A DNA stretch of 18,170 bases, taken from positions 1-18,170 of the forward strand of contig JBAYRO010000059.1 of assembly GCA_041676645.1 (NCBI GenBank). Direction: 5' to 3'. Below, piece after piece: positions 1 through 7,104 of the stretch; position 1 is the first letter of the stretch, and the number at the start of each line of letters is the position of its first letter. A program made the position numbers and the translations under genes. Source of the stretch: JAMLIN01 sp041676645 (GTDB lineage Bacteria > Pseudomonadota > Gammaproteobacteria > Burkholderiales > Burkholderiaceae_E). The notes under the pieces were generated by a model that did no database searches, had not been told where the DNA came from, and saw nothing but the letters and a program-made list of their open reading frames with translations.

Positions 1-205
1 CGCCGCGCTGCAGAAACAGTACGACGAGATCGTCGCGATCTTCGAGAGCCAGCAGGATCCCTTCACCACCAGCGGCCTGCTGCTCGACGACGGGGTGATC
101 GACCCCCGCGATACGCGCGATGTACTGGCCTTCTGCCTGGACACGGTTGCCGAGGGCGAGCAGCGTCGCCTGCGGCCGATGCAGTTCAGCGTTGCACGGA
201 TGTAG
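1..205 (+). CDS. Acyl-CoA carboxylase, carboxyltransferase (beta) subunit, C-terminal fragment
   Basis: Only the last 67 codons are in the window; the frame is open from base 2 to the TAG at 203-205, and the rest lies to the left. The tail contains DDGVIDPRDTRDVL followed by a C-terminal FSVARM. This is the typical end of the carboxyltransferase subunit of methylcrotonyl-, geranyl- and related acyl-CoA carboxylases, which moves the carboxyl group from biotin to the acyl-CoA. The next gene on the same strand, 113 bases on, encodes the matching biotin carboxylase/carrier subunit, so the two should form one cytoplasmic complex. The fragment is too short to decide between methylcrotonyl-CoA, geranyl-CoA or another acyl-CoA as substrate. 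Family assignment is fairly safe; specificity is open. Confidence 0.85.
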   Translation, partial: AALQKQYDEIVAIFESQQDPFTTSGLLLDDGVIDPRDTRDVLAFCLDTVAEGEQRRLRPMQFSVARM

Positions 206-318
206 ATGCATTCGATGCAGGGCGGTGTATGCTCTGGGCGAATGTCGTAGGAGACGGAACAGGCCGCTGTGTTCGGGTCGGCTGTTCACCAGGAGCCGAG
301 CAGGACATAACAAGGCCC

Positions 319-2286
319 ATGAGACGAATCCTGATCGCCAATCGCGGCGAGATCGCGCGCCGCGTCATCGCCACGGCCCATCGGATGGGTATCGAGACGG
401 TGGCGGTGCATTCCGACGTCGATGCCGATGCGCTGCACGTGCGCGAAGCCACGCAGGCATTCGGGCTGGGCGGCGACAGCTCGGCCGAGACCTATCTGCG
501 TGTCGACAAGCTGCTGGCCGCCGCGCGCGCCACCGGGGCTGATGCGGTCCACCCCGGCTACGGCTTCCTGAGCGAGGATGCGGGCTTCGCCGCGGCGGTG
601 CAGGATGCCGGGCTCGCCTGGATCGGTCCGCCGGCGGCGGCGATCCGTGCGCTGGGAGACAAGGCCGCGGCCAAGGCGCTGGCTCTGGACCGGGGCGTGC
701 CATGCCTGCCGGGCTATGCCGGCGCCGACCAGGGCGAGGAGCGTTTCGTCGTCGAGGCGAACCGGGTCGGCTATCCAGTCATGGTCAAGGCGGTCGCCGG
801 TGGTGGCGGACGCGGCATGCGCCTGGTGACCGAGCCGGGCCAGCTGGTCGCCGCGCTCGCCAGCGCGCGCTCGGAGGCCCTGGCGGGCTTCGGCAACGGC
901 GACCTCCTGCTCGAACGGGCCGTGATGCAGCCTCGCCACGTCGAGCTGCAGGTGTTCGCCGACGCCCACGGCAACGTCATCCATCTCGGCGAACGCGATT
1001 GCTCGGTGCAGCGTCGCCACCAGAAGATCATCGAGGAGGCGCCCAGCCCGGCCGTCGCGCCCGAGTTGCGCGCGCGCATGGGTGCGTGCGCGGTGGCGCT
1101 CGCGCAAGGGGCGGGCTACGTGGGCGCCGGCACGGTGGAGTTCCTGCTCGAGGGCGAGGACTTCTACCTGATGGAGATGAACACCCGGCTGCAGGTCGAG
1201 CATCCGGTGACCGAGGCGCTGACCGGGCATGACCTGGTCGAGTGGCAGATCCGGGTCGCACGCGGCGAGCCGCTGCCGCTGTCCCAGGACGAGCTTCGCC
1301 TGGAGGGGCATTCGATCGAGGTGCGCCTGTGCGCGGAGGACGAGAACCACGTTCCGCATACCGGCCGCATCCTGCACTTCTCGGCGCCCGCCGCCAGCGC
1401 CTTCGAGCGCGCCGCGCTGCGCTTCGACCACTCGATCGAAGCGGGCGGCGAAGTCTCGCCCTACTACGACGCCATGCTCGGCAAGCTCATCGTGCACGCG
1501 CCCACGCGCGGGCAGGCCATCGATGCGCTGGTCGGAGCCCTCGCGCGAACCGAGATCCTGGGCCTGACCACCAACCGGGCGTTCCTGATCCACTGCCTCC
1601 AGGATGCGCGCTTTCGTCGTGGCGAGGCGCTGATCTCGTTCCTGGCCGATCACGGCGACGAGCTGCGCGCGGCGCTGCTCGAGCAGGAGCGCTCGCGACA
1701 CGAACGCCACGCCGTCGCGCTGGTGCATCCCCCGGTCGCCCGAAGCCTGCCCTGCGGACTGGCCGCGCCGCTGCGACTGACGCACCGGGAAGAAACCATG
1801 GCCGTGTCCGTGCGCTCGACCGCCGAGGGCCTGGAGCTGGCGGGGGAATCCGCACGCCTCATCGCCGTGAGCGCCATGGACGACGGCAGCGTCCAGTGCA
1901 CCGAGGCTGGCCTCACCCGGCGCGCGCGCGCCGTGGCCGCTCCGGGCCCGGGCCCGGGCGCGACGCAGCGCTGGCATGCGCAGGCCGACGGGATCGACTG
2001 GTGGTTCGATGATGTCTCCTTCGAGCCCGAGGTCGATGCCGCCGGATCGCAGGCCGTGACCGAACTGCGGGCTCCGTTCAACGGTCGTGTCGTGCTCGTT
2101 CGCGCCCGGCAGGGGCAGGCGCTGGCGGCCGATGAACCGGCGGTGGTGATCGAGTCGATGAAGCTGGAACACAATCTCTCGCCACGCGCTGCCGTCGTCG
2201 TGGCCGAAGTGCTGGTCGAGGAAGGCCAGCAGGTCAGTCCGGGACAGGTGCTCCTGCGGTTCGCGGCCCCCGATGCGAGCGCGTAG
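319..2286 (+). CDS. Acyl-CoA carboxylase, biotin carboxylase + biotin carrier (alpha) subunit
   Basis: This 655-residue protein uses ATP and bicarbonate to carboxylate its own biotin, which then swings to the beta subunit. The ATG at 319 gives the classic N-terminus MRRILIANRGEIARR; an earlier in-frame start would only add non-family sequence. Visible motifs are HPGYGFLSE (~78-86), the glycine-rich ATP loop AVAGGGGRGM (~158-167), ERDCSVQRRHQKIIEE (~225-240) and EMNTRLQVEHPVTE (~286-299). The C-terminal biotinyl domain carries ESMKLEH with the biotin-accepting Lys615 (codon 2161-2163). Length and layout match methylcrotonyl-CoA or geranyl-CoA carboxylase alpha rather than the separate AccB/AccC of fatty acid synthesis. 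The upstream beta gene supports a catabolic carboxylase. The Shine-Dalgarno is poor: the nearest AGGAG is 23 bases before the ATG. The exact substrate is unknown. Confidence 0.93.
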   Translation: MRRILIANRGEIARRVIATAHRMGIETVAVHSDVDADALHVREATQAFGLGGDSSAETYLRVDKLLAAARATGADAVHPGYGFLSEDAGFAAAVQDAGLAWIGPPAAAIRALGDKAAAKALALDRGVPCLPGYAGADQGEERFVVEANRVGYPVMVKAVAGGGGRGMRLVTEPGQLVAALASARSEALAGFGNGDLLLERAVMQPRHVELQVFADAHGNVIHLGERDCSVQRRHQKIIEEAPSPAVAPELRARMGACAVALAQGAGYVGAGTVEFLLEGEDFYLMEMNTRLQVEHPVTEALTGHDLVEWQIRVARGEPLPLSQDELRLEGHSIEVRLCAEDENHVPHTGRILHFSAPAASAFERAALRFDHSIEAGGEVSPYYDAMLGKLIVHAPTRGQAIDALVGALARTEILGLTTNRAFLIHCLQDARFRRGEALISFLADHGDELRAALLEQERSRHERHAVALVHPPVARSLPCGLAAPLRLTHREETMAVSVRSTAEGLELAGESARLIAVSAMDDGSVQCTEAGLTRRARAVAAPGPGPGATQRWHAQADGIDWWFDDVSFEPEVDAAGSQAVTELRAPFNGRVVLVRARQGQALAADEPAVVIESMKLEHNLSPRAAVVVAEVLVEEGQQVSPGQVLLRFAAPDASA

Positions 2287-2316
2287 GGAAGTCCCGGGGG
2301 ATTGCAGTCATTTCGG

Positions 2317-2322
2317 AAGGAG
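2317..2322 (+). promoter_or_regulatory. Shine-Dalgarno of CoA ligase 1
   Basis: AAGGAG lies 5 bases before the ATG at 2328. It supports that start for the first CoA ligase, 41 bases after the carboxylase alpha stop. Confidence 0.8.
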
Positions 2323-2327
2323 TCGAT

Positions 2328-4001
2328 ATGGCAGGTGTTCCCGACAGTCTCAGCTTGCTGCCCGATACGAGCGTGGCGGCGCTGTTCGAGCGTACCGCGG
2401 CGCGCCTTCCCGACCGGCCCTTCCTCACCCGCCGATCCGCTGACGGTGCCGCGTTCCGGGAAATCGGATACGGCGACTTCCTGCAACGTGTGCTGGCCGC
2501 GCGCGAGGTATACCGCGACGCCGGCTACGGTGCCGGCATGCGCGCCGCGTTGCTGATCGGCAATGAGCCGGTGTTCTACGAGCACTACCTCGCGCTGAAC
2601 GGCCTGGGCGTGTCCATCGTTCCCCTGAATCCGGATGCCCGTGCGCTCGAGAGCGTCTATCTCGTCGAGCATTCGGAAGCCGTCTTCATCGTCTGTTCGC
2701 CGCGATACCGCCCGGTCTGCGACGAGATTCTCGCGGCGATGAAGGATCCGGTCGCCGTATTCGACGCCGACGCCTTGCCGTCCCGCCTGCCGACGGTGGC
2801 CCGAAAGGCCGGCCGCCAGGTGGCGCAGTACGACGCGGAAGCGGCGATCCTGTACACGTCCGGCACGACGGGGCGTCCCAAGGGCTGCATGCTGTCCAAT
2901 CGCTATTTCCTGGAGGCGACCGCCCTCTATCTTTCATGGGGCGGAAGGCTGGCGCTGCGCGAGGAGACCGAAAGGCTGCTCAATCCGCTGCCGCTCTTCC
3001 ACATGAACAATCTCGCCGTGACGAGCACGGCCATGATCGCCACGGGCGGCTGCAATGTGATGGTCGAGCGGTTTTCCGCCACGAGCTGGTGGGCCGATTG
3101 CAGCGATTCCGAAGCCACGCTGATCCACTACCTGGGCGTCATGCCGGCCATCCTCCTGGCGCGACCGCAGGAGGACGTCGAGCGTCGACATGCGATTCGC
3201 GCCGGTATCGGCGCCGGCGTCGACCCGAAGCATCACGTCGCCTTCGAAGAGCGCTTCGGCTTTCCCCTCCTGGAGCTCTGGGGCATGACGGAAGTCGGCG
3301 CCGGTTTCATCGACAACCACGAGCCACGCCGGGTGGGTACGCGCGCCTTCGGGCGTCCGACGGGCAGGCTGAAGGCGCGCGTTGTCGATGACGACATGAA
3401 CGATGTTCCGCCCGACACGCCCGGCGAACTGCTGGTGCAGACCGACGACGCCGATCCGCGGCGCGGGTTCTTCGGCGGCTACCTGAAGAATGACGAGGCG
3501 ACCCGCGAGGCCTGGCACGACGACTGGTTCCGCACCGGCGATGTCGTGCGGCAGGACGAGACCGGCATGCTCTACTTCGTGGACCGTCGCAAGAACATCG
3601 TCCGTCGCTCCGGAGAGAATATTTCCGCCGCCGAGGTGGAGGCGTGCCTGCAGTCGCATCCGGATGTGGTCCAGGTCGCCGTGATCGCGTGGCCCGACGA
3701 GTTGCGCGAAGAGGAAGTCTTCGCCTGCGTCGTATTGCGCGACGGGATTCCCGCCGATGGCGCCATGGCCCGGCGCCTGTTCGACTTCAGCTTCGAGCGG
3801 CTCGCGTATTTCAAGGCGCCCGGCTACATCGGTTTCCGCCCGGACCTGCCGACGACCGGAACCCAGAAGATCCAGAAATCACTGATCTTCGGCGCCGACG
3901 AGGATGCCGTGGAACTACCGACGACCTTCGACCTGCGGGAGCTGAAACGACGCCGGCGCATCGACGGGAAAGTCGAAGCCGGAAAGGACGGTGCCCAATG
4001 A
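2328..4001 (+). CDS. AMP-forming acyl-CoA ligase 1, CaiC-like (TRAP-linked)
   Basis: A 557-residue adenylate-forming (ANL) enzyme that should activate a carboxylic acid with ATP and then transfer it to CoA. The phosphate-binding loop LYTSGTTGRPKG (~175-186), LWGMTE (~317-322), WFRTGD with the ribose-binding Asp405 and RRSGENIS (~426-433) are present. The tail TTGTQKIQKS carries Lys514, the likely adenylation lysine. The RRSGENIS hinge form, in place of the SGGEN of the other two ligases here, resembles crotonobetaine/carnitine-CoA ligases and similar enzymes next to TRAP genes. Its TGA overlaps the dctQ ATG (ATGA), so transporter and ligase are translationally coupled; this suggests that it activates the imported acid. 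The C-terminus has a basic tail beyond the usual domain end. Family is firm; substrate is not readable. Confidence 0.9.
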   Translation: MAGVPDSLSLLPDTSVAALFERTAARLPDRPFLTRRSADGAAFREIGYGDFLQRVLAAREVYRDAGYGAGMRAALLIGNEPVFYEHYLALNGLGVSIVPLNPDARALESVYLVEHSEAVFIVCSPRYRPVCDEILAAMKDPVAVFDADALPSRLPTVARKAGRQVAQYDAEAAILYTSGTTGRPKGCMLSNRYFLEATALYLSWGGRLALREETERLLNPLPLFHMNNLAVTSTAMIATGGCNVMVERFSATSWWADCSDSEATLIHYLGVMPAILLARPQEDVERRHAIRAGIGAGVDPKHHVAFEERFGFPLLELWGMTEVGAGFIDNHEPRRVGTRAFGRPTGRLKARVVDDDMNDVPPDTPGELLVQTDDADPRRGFFGGYLKNDEATREAWHDDWFRTGDVVRQDETGMLYFVDRRKNIVRRSGENISAAEVEACLQSHPDVVQVAVIAWPDELREEEVFACVVLRDGIPADGAMARRLFDFSFERLAYFKAPGYIGFRPDLPTTGTQKIQKSLIFGADEDAVELPTTFDLRELKRRRRIDGKVEAGKDGAQ

Positions 4002-4501
4002 ACGGATTCATGCGGTTCGTCGATGGCCTGAACAGCTGGATCGGGCGCATCGTCGGCTGGGTCATGGTCTTCATCATGTTCGTGACCGTGTACGACATCA
4101 TCGGCCGCCGGCTCTTCAATGCGCCGGTGCCCTGGGCCTTCGATGTGTCGACGCAGCTCTTCGGCCTGCACTTCATGATCACCGCGGCGTACACGCTGCT
4201 CCATGACGAGCATGTGTCGATCAACATCTTCAAGGACCGGCTGTCCCCGAGGAACCAGGCCCGACTGGACATCCTCTCGTTCGTCATCTTCTTCTTCCCG
4301 TTCATGATCGTGTTGTTCATCTATGGATGGGAGTTCGCGTCCAGGTCCTGGGCGACACGCGAGACGAGCTGGGGCGTGACGGCCCTGCCGGTGTACTACA
4401 TCAAGACCGTCATTCCGGCCACCGCCGTCCTGCTCATGCTCCAGGCGGTCTGTCGAATCATTCGCATGGCCAGGGTGGCCCGTGGCGGAGAGCCGGCATG
4501 A
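3998..4501 (+). CDS. dctQ: TRAP transporter small permease subunit (DctQ family)
   Basis: A 167-residue inner-membrane protein with four hydrophobic helices (about residues 17-37, 50-70, 88-112 and 132-155), the expected length and topology for DctQ. VYDIIGRRLFNAPVPWAFD (~27-45) is the conserved early region of the family. DctQ pairs with the large DctM subunit and is needed for sodium-driven uptake of substrate handed over by a periplasmic receptor. The start ATG (3998-4000) overlaps the ligase stop, and its own stop overlaps the dctM start, both as ATGA, indicating tightly coupled translation of the three genes. A longer open frame reaches upstream to 3644 but runs inside the ligase gene and lacks family sequence, so it was not used. 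Confidence 0.92.
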   Translation: MNGFMRFVDGLNSWIGRIVGWVMVFIMFVTVYDIIGRRLFNAPVPWAFDVSTQLFGLHFMITAAYTLLHDEHVSINIFKDRLSPRNQARLDILSFVIFFFPFMIVLFIYGWEFASRSWATRETSWGVTALPVYYIKTVIPATAVLLMLQAVCRIIRMARVARGGEPA

Positions 4502-5823
4502 GCAACGAGATAATGGTCGTGCTGATGTTCGTCGGCCTGCTGGCCGGGCTCTTCATGGGTCACCAGCTCGCCTTCGTCCTCGGCGGGCTGGCGGCGATCT
4601 TCGGCTACTTCGGACCCGGGCTCAGCGTATTCGGCATCATCGTCAACCGGATCTACAGCCAGATGGACAACTACATCCTGCTGGCGGTTCCGATGTTCAT
4701 CCTGATGGCGCGCCTGCTGAGCGATTCGGGGGTCGCCGAGAACATGTTCCAGGCGCTGCGGCTCGCCCTCGGGCGCGTGCGCGGAGGCCTGTTGCTGGCG
4801 GTCATCGGGATCTCCGTGATCCTCGCGGCTTCGACGGGGATCATCGGCGCGTCCGTTACCGTCATGGGGATGCTCGCCCTGCCGGCCATGGTCCGGTATG
4901 GCTACCAGAAGGAACTGGCCACCGGCGCCATCGCCGCGGGCGGCACCCTCGGTATCCTGATCCCGCCGAGCATCATGCTGGTCATCCTCGGCAGCTATGC
5001 GCAGCTGTCGGTCGGGCAGTTGTTCGCCGCGGCGCTCTTCCCGGGCCTTCTGCTGGCGGGGTTGTACGCCGTCTATGTTGCCGTCGTGACCTTCCTCAAG
5101 CCGGAGTACGGCCCGCCGGTTTCCGAGGCGGAGCTCAGCGAGGTGTCGGTTCGCGAGATCGTCGTCATGGTGCTGAAGATGACGATACCGCCGCTCCTGC
5201 TGATCATCGGGGTCCTCGGCTCGATCTTCACCGGCTGGGCGACCCCGACCGAAGCGGCGGCGATCGGAGCGCTCATCACCCTGATCCTGGTGGTCGTGTA
5301 CGGCAAGTTCTCCTGGCGGATGCTCCAGGACGCGGTCAGCGCCACGGCCCGGACATCCAGCATGGTGCTGTTCGTCGTGGTCGGCGCGGTCGGCTTCACG
5401 GGGGTCTTCATCGCCATCGACGGCCAGCACATCGTGTCGTCGTATCTCGCCGGTACCGGCCTGGGGCGCTGGGGCCTGTTCATCCTCATGATGGCGATCG
5501 TCTTCGTGCTCGGGATGTTCATCGACTGGCTGGGCATCGTGCTGATCTGCCTGCCCATCTTCCTGCCGATCGCCAATGAACTGGGCTTCGAGCCGCTGTG
5601 GTTCGTGACGATGATCGCGGTCGTCCTGCAGACCTCGTTCCTGACCCCTCCCTTCGGCTATGCGCTCTTCTATCTGCAGGGGGTGGCGCCAAGCGAGATC
5701 AACCTCGGGCACATCTACCGCGGCGTCGTGCCTTTCGTGGTTCTCATCGTCATCGGCACTCTGCTTTGCGCCATGTTCCCGGGGATCATCACCTGGTTGC
5801 CGGGGGTCATCTTCGGGAGCTAG
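4498..5823 (+). CDS. dctM: TRAP transporter large permease subunit (DctM family)
   Basis: A 441-residue, strongly hydrophobic protein with roughly a dozen membrane segments, the usual size of DctM. Family-like stretches include GHQLAFVLGGLAAIFGYFGP near the N-terminus, ASTGIIGASVTVMGMLALPAM, the reentrant-loop-like GGTLGILIPPSIMLVI, and the C-terminal TSFLTPPFGYALFYLQGV. It forms the transport channel of the TRAP system and couples uptake to a sodium gradient, by family knowledge. The ATG at 4498 overlaps the dctQ stop and has GGAG about 10 bases upstream. DctQ and DctM are separate here rather than fused. The receptor gene follows after 91 bases, so the order is Q-M-P rather than the also common P-Q-M. 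Confidence 0.94.
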   Translation: MSNEIMVVLMFVGLLAGLFMGHQLAFVLGGLAAIFGYFGPGLSVFGIIVNRIYSQMDNYILLAVPMFILMARLLSDSGVAENMFQALRLALGRVRGGLLLAVIGISVILAASTGIIGASVTVMGMLALPAMVRYGYQKELATGAIAAGGTLGILIPPSIMLVILGSYAQLSVGQLFAAALFPGLLLAGLYAVYVAVVTFLKPEYGPPVSEAELSEVSVREIVVMVLKMTIPPLLLIIGVLGSIFTGWATPTEAAAIGALITLILVVVYGKFSWRMLQDAVSATARTSSMVLFVVVGAVGFTGVFIAIDGQHIVSSYLAGTGLGRWGLFILMMAIVFVLGMFIDWLGIVLICLPIFLPIANELGFEPLWFVTMIAVVLQTSFLTPPFGYALFYLQGVAPSEINLGHIYRGVVPFVVLIVIGTLLCAMFPGIITWLPGVIFGS

Positions 5824-5914
5824 CGTTCCACACGATGCGGCTCGACAGCCATCGGGCAAACCGCGGCCGAGCGCGGGCGATCCAGAGACTCGGACATACC
5901 GGAGAGGAAGAGGT

Positions 5915-7033
5915 ATGAAAATGCTGACGACCATCAAGAGAGGAGTGCTGGCGGCCGCCTCGGCTGCATTGCTGGCCACCGGTCCGAGTGTTTCGGCGCA
6001 GGAAAAGGAAGTGACGATCCAGATGACTTCCACCTGGCCACCGGGGATCAACCTCATCGAGTCCGACAAGCATTTCGTCGAGCTCGTCAACAAGCTGGGC
6101 AAGGGCGTGATCCAGATCAGGTTCCACCCCGGGGAGAGCCTGGTTCCGTCCACGCAGGTCTTCGACGCGGTGCGATCGGGCAGTATCGCCGCCTCCGCCG
6201 ACTGGCCTGGCTACTGGGGCGGCACCGATACGGCCTTCGCGCTGCTCGGCGCCTTCCCGATGTTCTTCACGGGACCCGACTACATCCTGTGGATCCAGGG
6301 CTGGGGCGGCAAGGAGGTGTTCGACGAGATCTACGGCAAGTACGGGATGACCTACCTGCCGTATTCGGTGATCACTTCGGAATCGGGTCCGCGCGGCAAT
6401 GAGCCGATTGCGTCCCTCGCGGACCTGCAAGGCAAGCGGATCCGCATGTCCGGGCGGCCGCAGGGCGAGATCCTGAAGGCCAACGAGGCGTCGCAGATCA
6501 TGTTGCCGGGCTCCGAGGTCTACCAGGCGGTCGAGCGCGGGGTGGTCGATGCCGCGGAGTTCTCCACGCCGAGCACCGACCTGGGCATGGGTCTTCACGA
6601 GGTCTCCAAGCACGTCATGTCGCCAGGCTGGCATCAACCGGGGTCGATGTCCGGCGTGATGATCAACCGCAAGGTCTGGGACGGACTCTCCGAGCAGGCG
6701 CAGACCATCCTGAAGGTCGCCGCCGATGCGACCCTGCCGTGGTCGATGGCCTTCTTCGAGAAGGGATCGGCGGAGGCGGTGCGCAAGTTCGAGGAGGCGG
6801 GCACGACCGTCCATCAGCTGAGCGAGGAGGACATGCTGACGCTCCAGAAGCAGTCGAACGCGGCGATGGTCACCGAAGCCTGCGCCAATCCGGAGTTCGC
6901 CCGGATCGCGGTATCCCAGATCGAGTTCATGCAGGATTACGCGCAGTGGCGTGGCATGCAGGGCGAGTTCGCGATGGGGCGCAACCTGTCGGAGCTCCCG
7001 GACCTGGAGGCGATTCGCAAATGCGCTGAATAG
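5915..7033 (+). CDS. dctP: TRAP transporter periplasmic substrate receptor (DctP family)
   Basis: A 372-residue exported binding protein. Residues 1-28 form a signal peptide: basic MKMLTTIKRG, an alanine-rich core, and a predicted cut at VSA/QEKE. The mature part begins with IQMTSTWPPG, and EVYQAVERGVVDAAEF (~205-220) is the typical DctP helix; GKRIRMSG (~172-179) should hold the arginine that binds the ligand carboxylate. The VYQAxERGxxDAAE pattern with the following WHQPG resembles the branch annotated as mannitol/chloroaromatic or 2-oxo acid receptors, so an aromatic, keto or branched carboxylate is plausible, but this is inference. The ATG at 5915 follows GGAGAGGAAGAGG. A stem-loop starts immediately after the stop and could raise receptor mRNA stability relative to downstream genes. 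Confidence 0.93.
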   Translation: MKMLTTIKRGVLAAASAALLATGPSVSAQEKEVTIQMTSTWPPGINLIESDKHFVELVNKLGKGVIQIRFHPGESLVPSTQVFDAVRSGSIAASADWPGYWGGTDTAFALLGAFPMFFTGPDYILWIQGWGGKEVFDEIYGKYGMTYLPYSVITSESGPRGNEPIASLADLQGKRIRMSGRPQGEILKANEASQIMLPGSEVYQAVERGVVDAAEFSTPSTDLGMGLHEVSKHVMSPGWHQPGSMSGVMINRKVWDGLSEQAQTILKVAADATLPWSMAFFEKGSAEAVRKFEEAGTTVHQLSEEDMLTLQKQSNAAMVTEACANPEFARIAVSQIEFMQDYAQWRGMQGEFAMGRNLSELPDLEAIRKCAE

Positions 7034-7085
7034 CGGACGCCAGCCGGATCGAGCCGGGGCGGCGGTCGTCGCCCTGGCGCGTCCG
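7034..7085 (+). other. Intercistronic stem-loop after dctP
   Basis: CGGACGCCAG at 7034-7043 pairs with CTGGCGCGTCCG at 7074-7085, leaving a 2-base bulge and a GC-rich 30-base loop. The stem begins on the first base after the dctP TAG. There is no T-run after it, so a full intrinsic terminator is unlikely. A role in protecting the dctP message or in partial termination before CoA ligase 2 is inference, by analogy with other binding-protein operons. Confidence 0.5.
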
Positions 7086-7092
7086 GCATGTG

Positions 7093-7099
7093 AAGGAGG
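7093..7099 (+). promoter_or_regulatory. Shine-Dalgarno of CoA ligase 2
   Basis: AAGGAGG lies 5 bases before the ATG at 7105. It decides that start against an in-frame GTG at 7090, which would place the Shine-Dalgarno inside the coding sequence. Confidence 0.85.
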
Positions 7100-7104
7100 T
7101 GCCC

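Noticed and set aside
204..220. Short inverted repeat TGCAT-TCG-ATGCA after the beta-subunit stop
   Set aside because: Five-base arms with a three-base loop are too small to claim an operator or terminator.
192..233. TTGCAC and TATGCT before the carboxylase alpha gene as a sigma-70 promoter
   Set aside because: The spacing is 30 bases, far from 16-18; the gene probably shares the upstream transcript.
286..2172. Long open frame (628 codons) antisense to the carboxylase alpha gene
   Set aside because: GC-rich codon bias creates long mirror frames; the translation has no recognisable domain and the opposite strand encodes a complete conserved enzyme. The same applies to 4396-6153 (-), 10163-12223 (-) and 13247-15088 (+).
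7090..7104. Upstream GTG start for CoA ligase 2
   Set aside because: It would place the strong AAGGAGG inside the coding region; the ATG at 7105 has ideal spacing.
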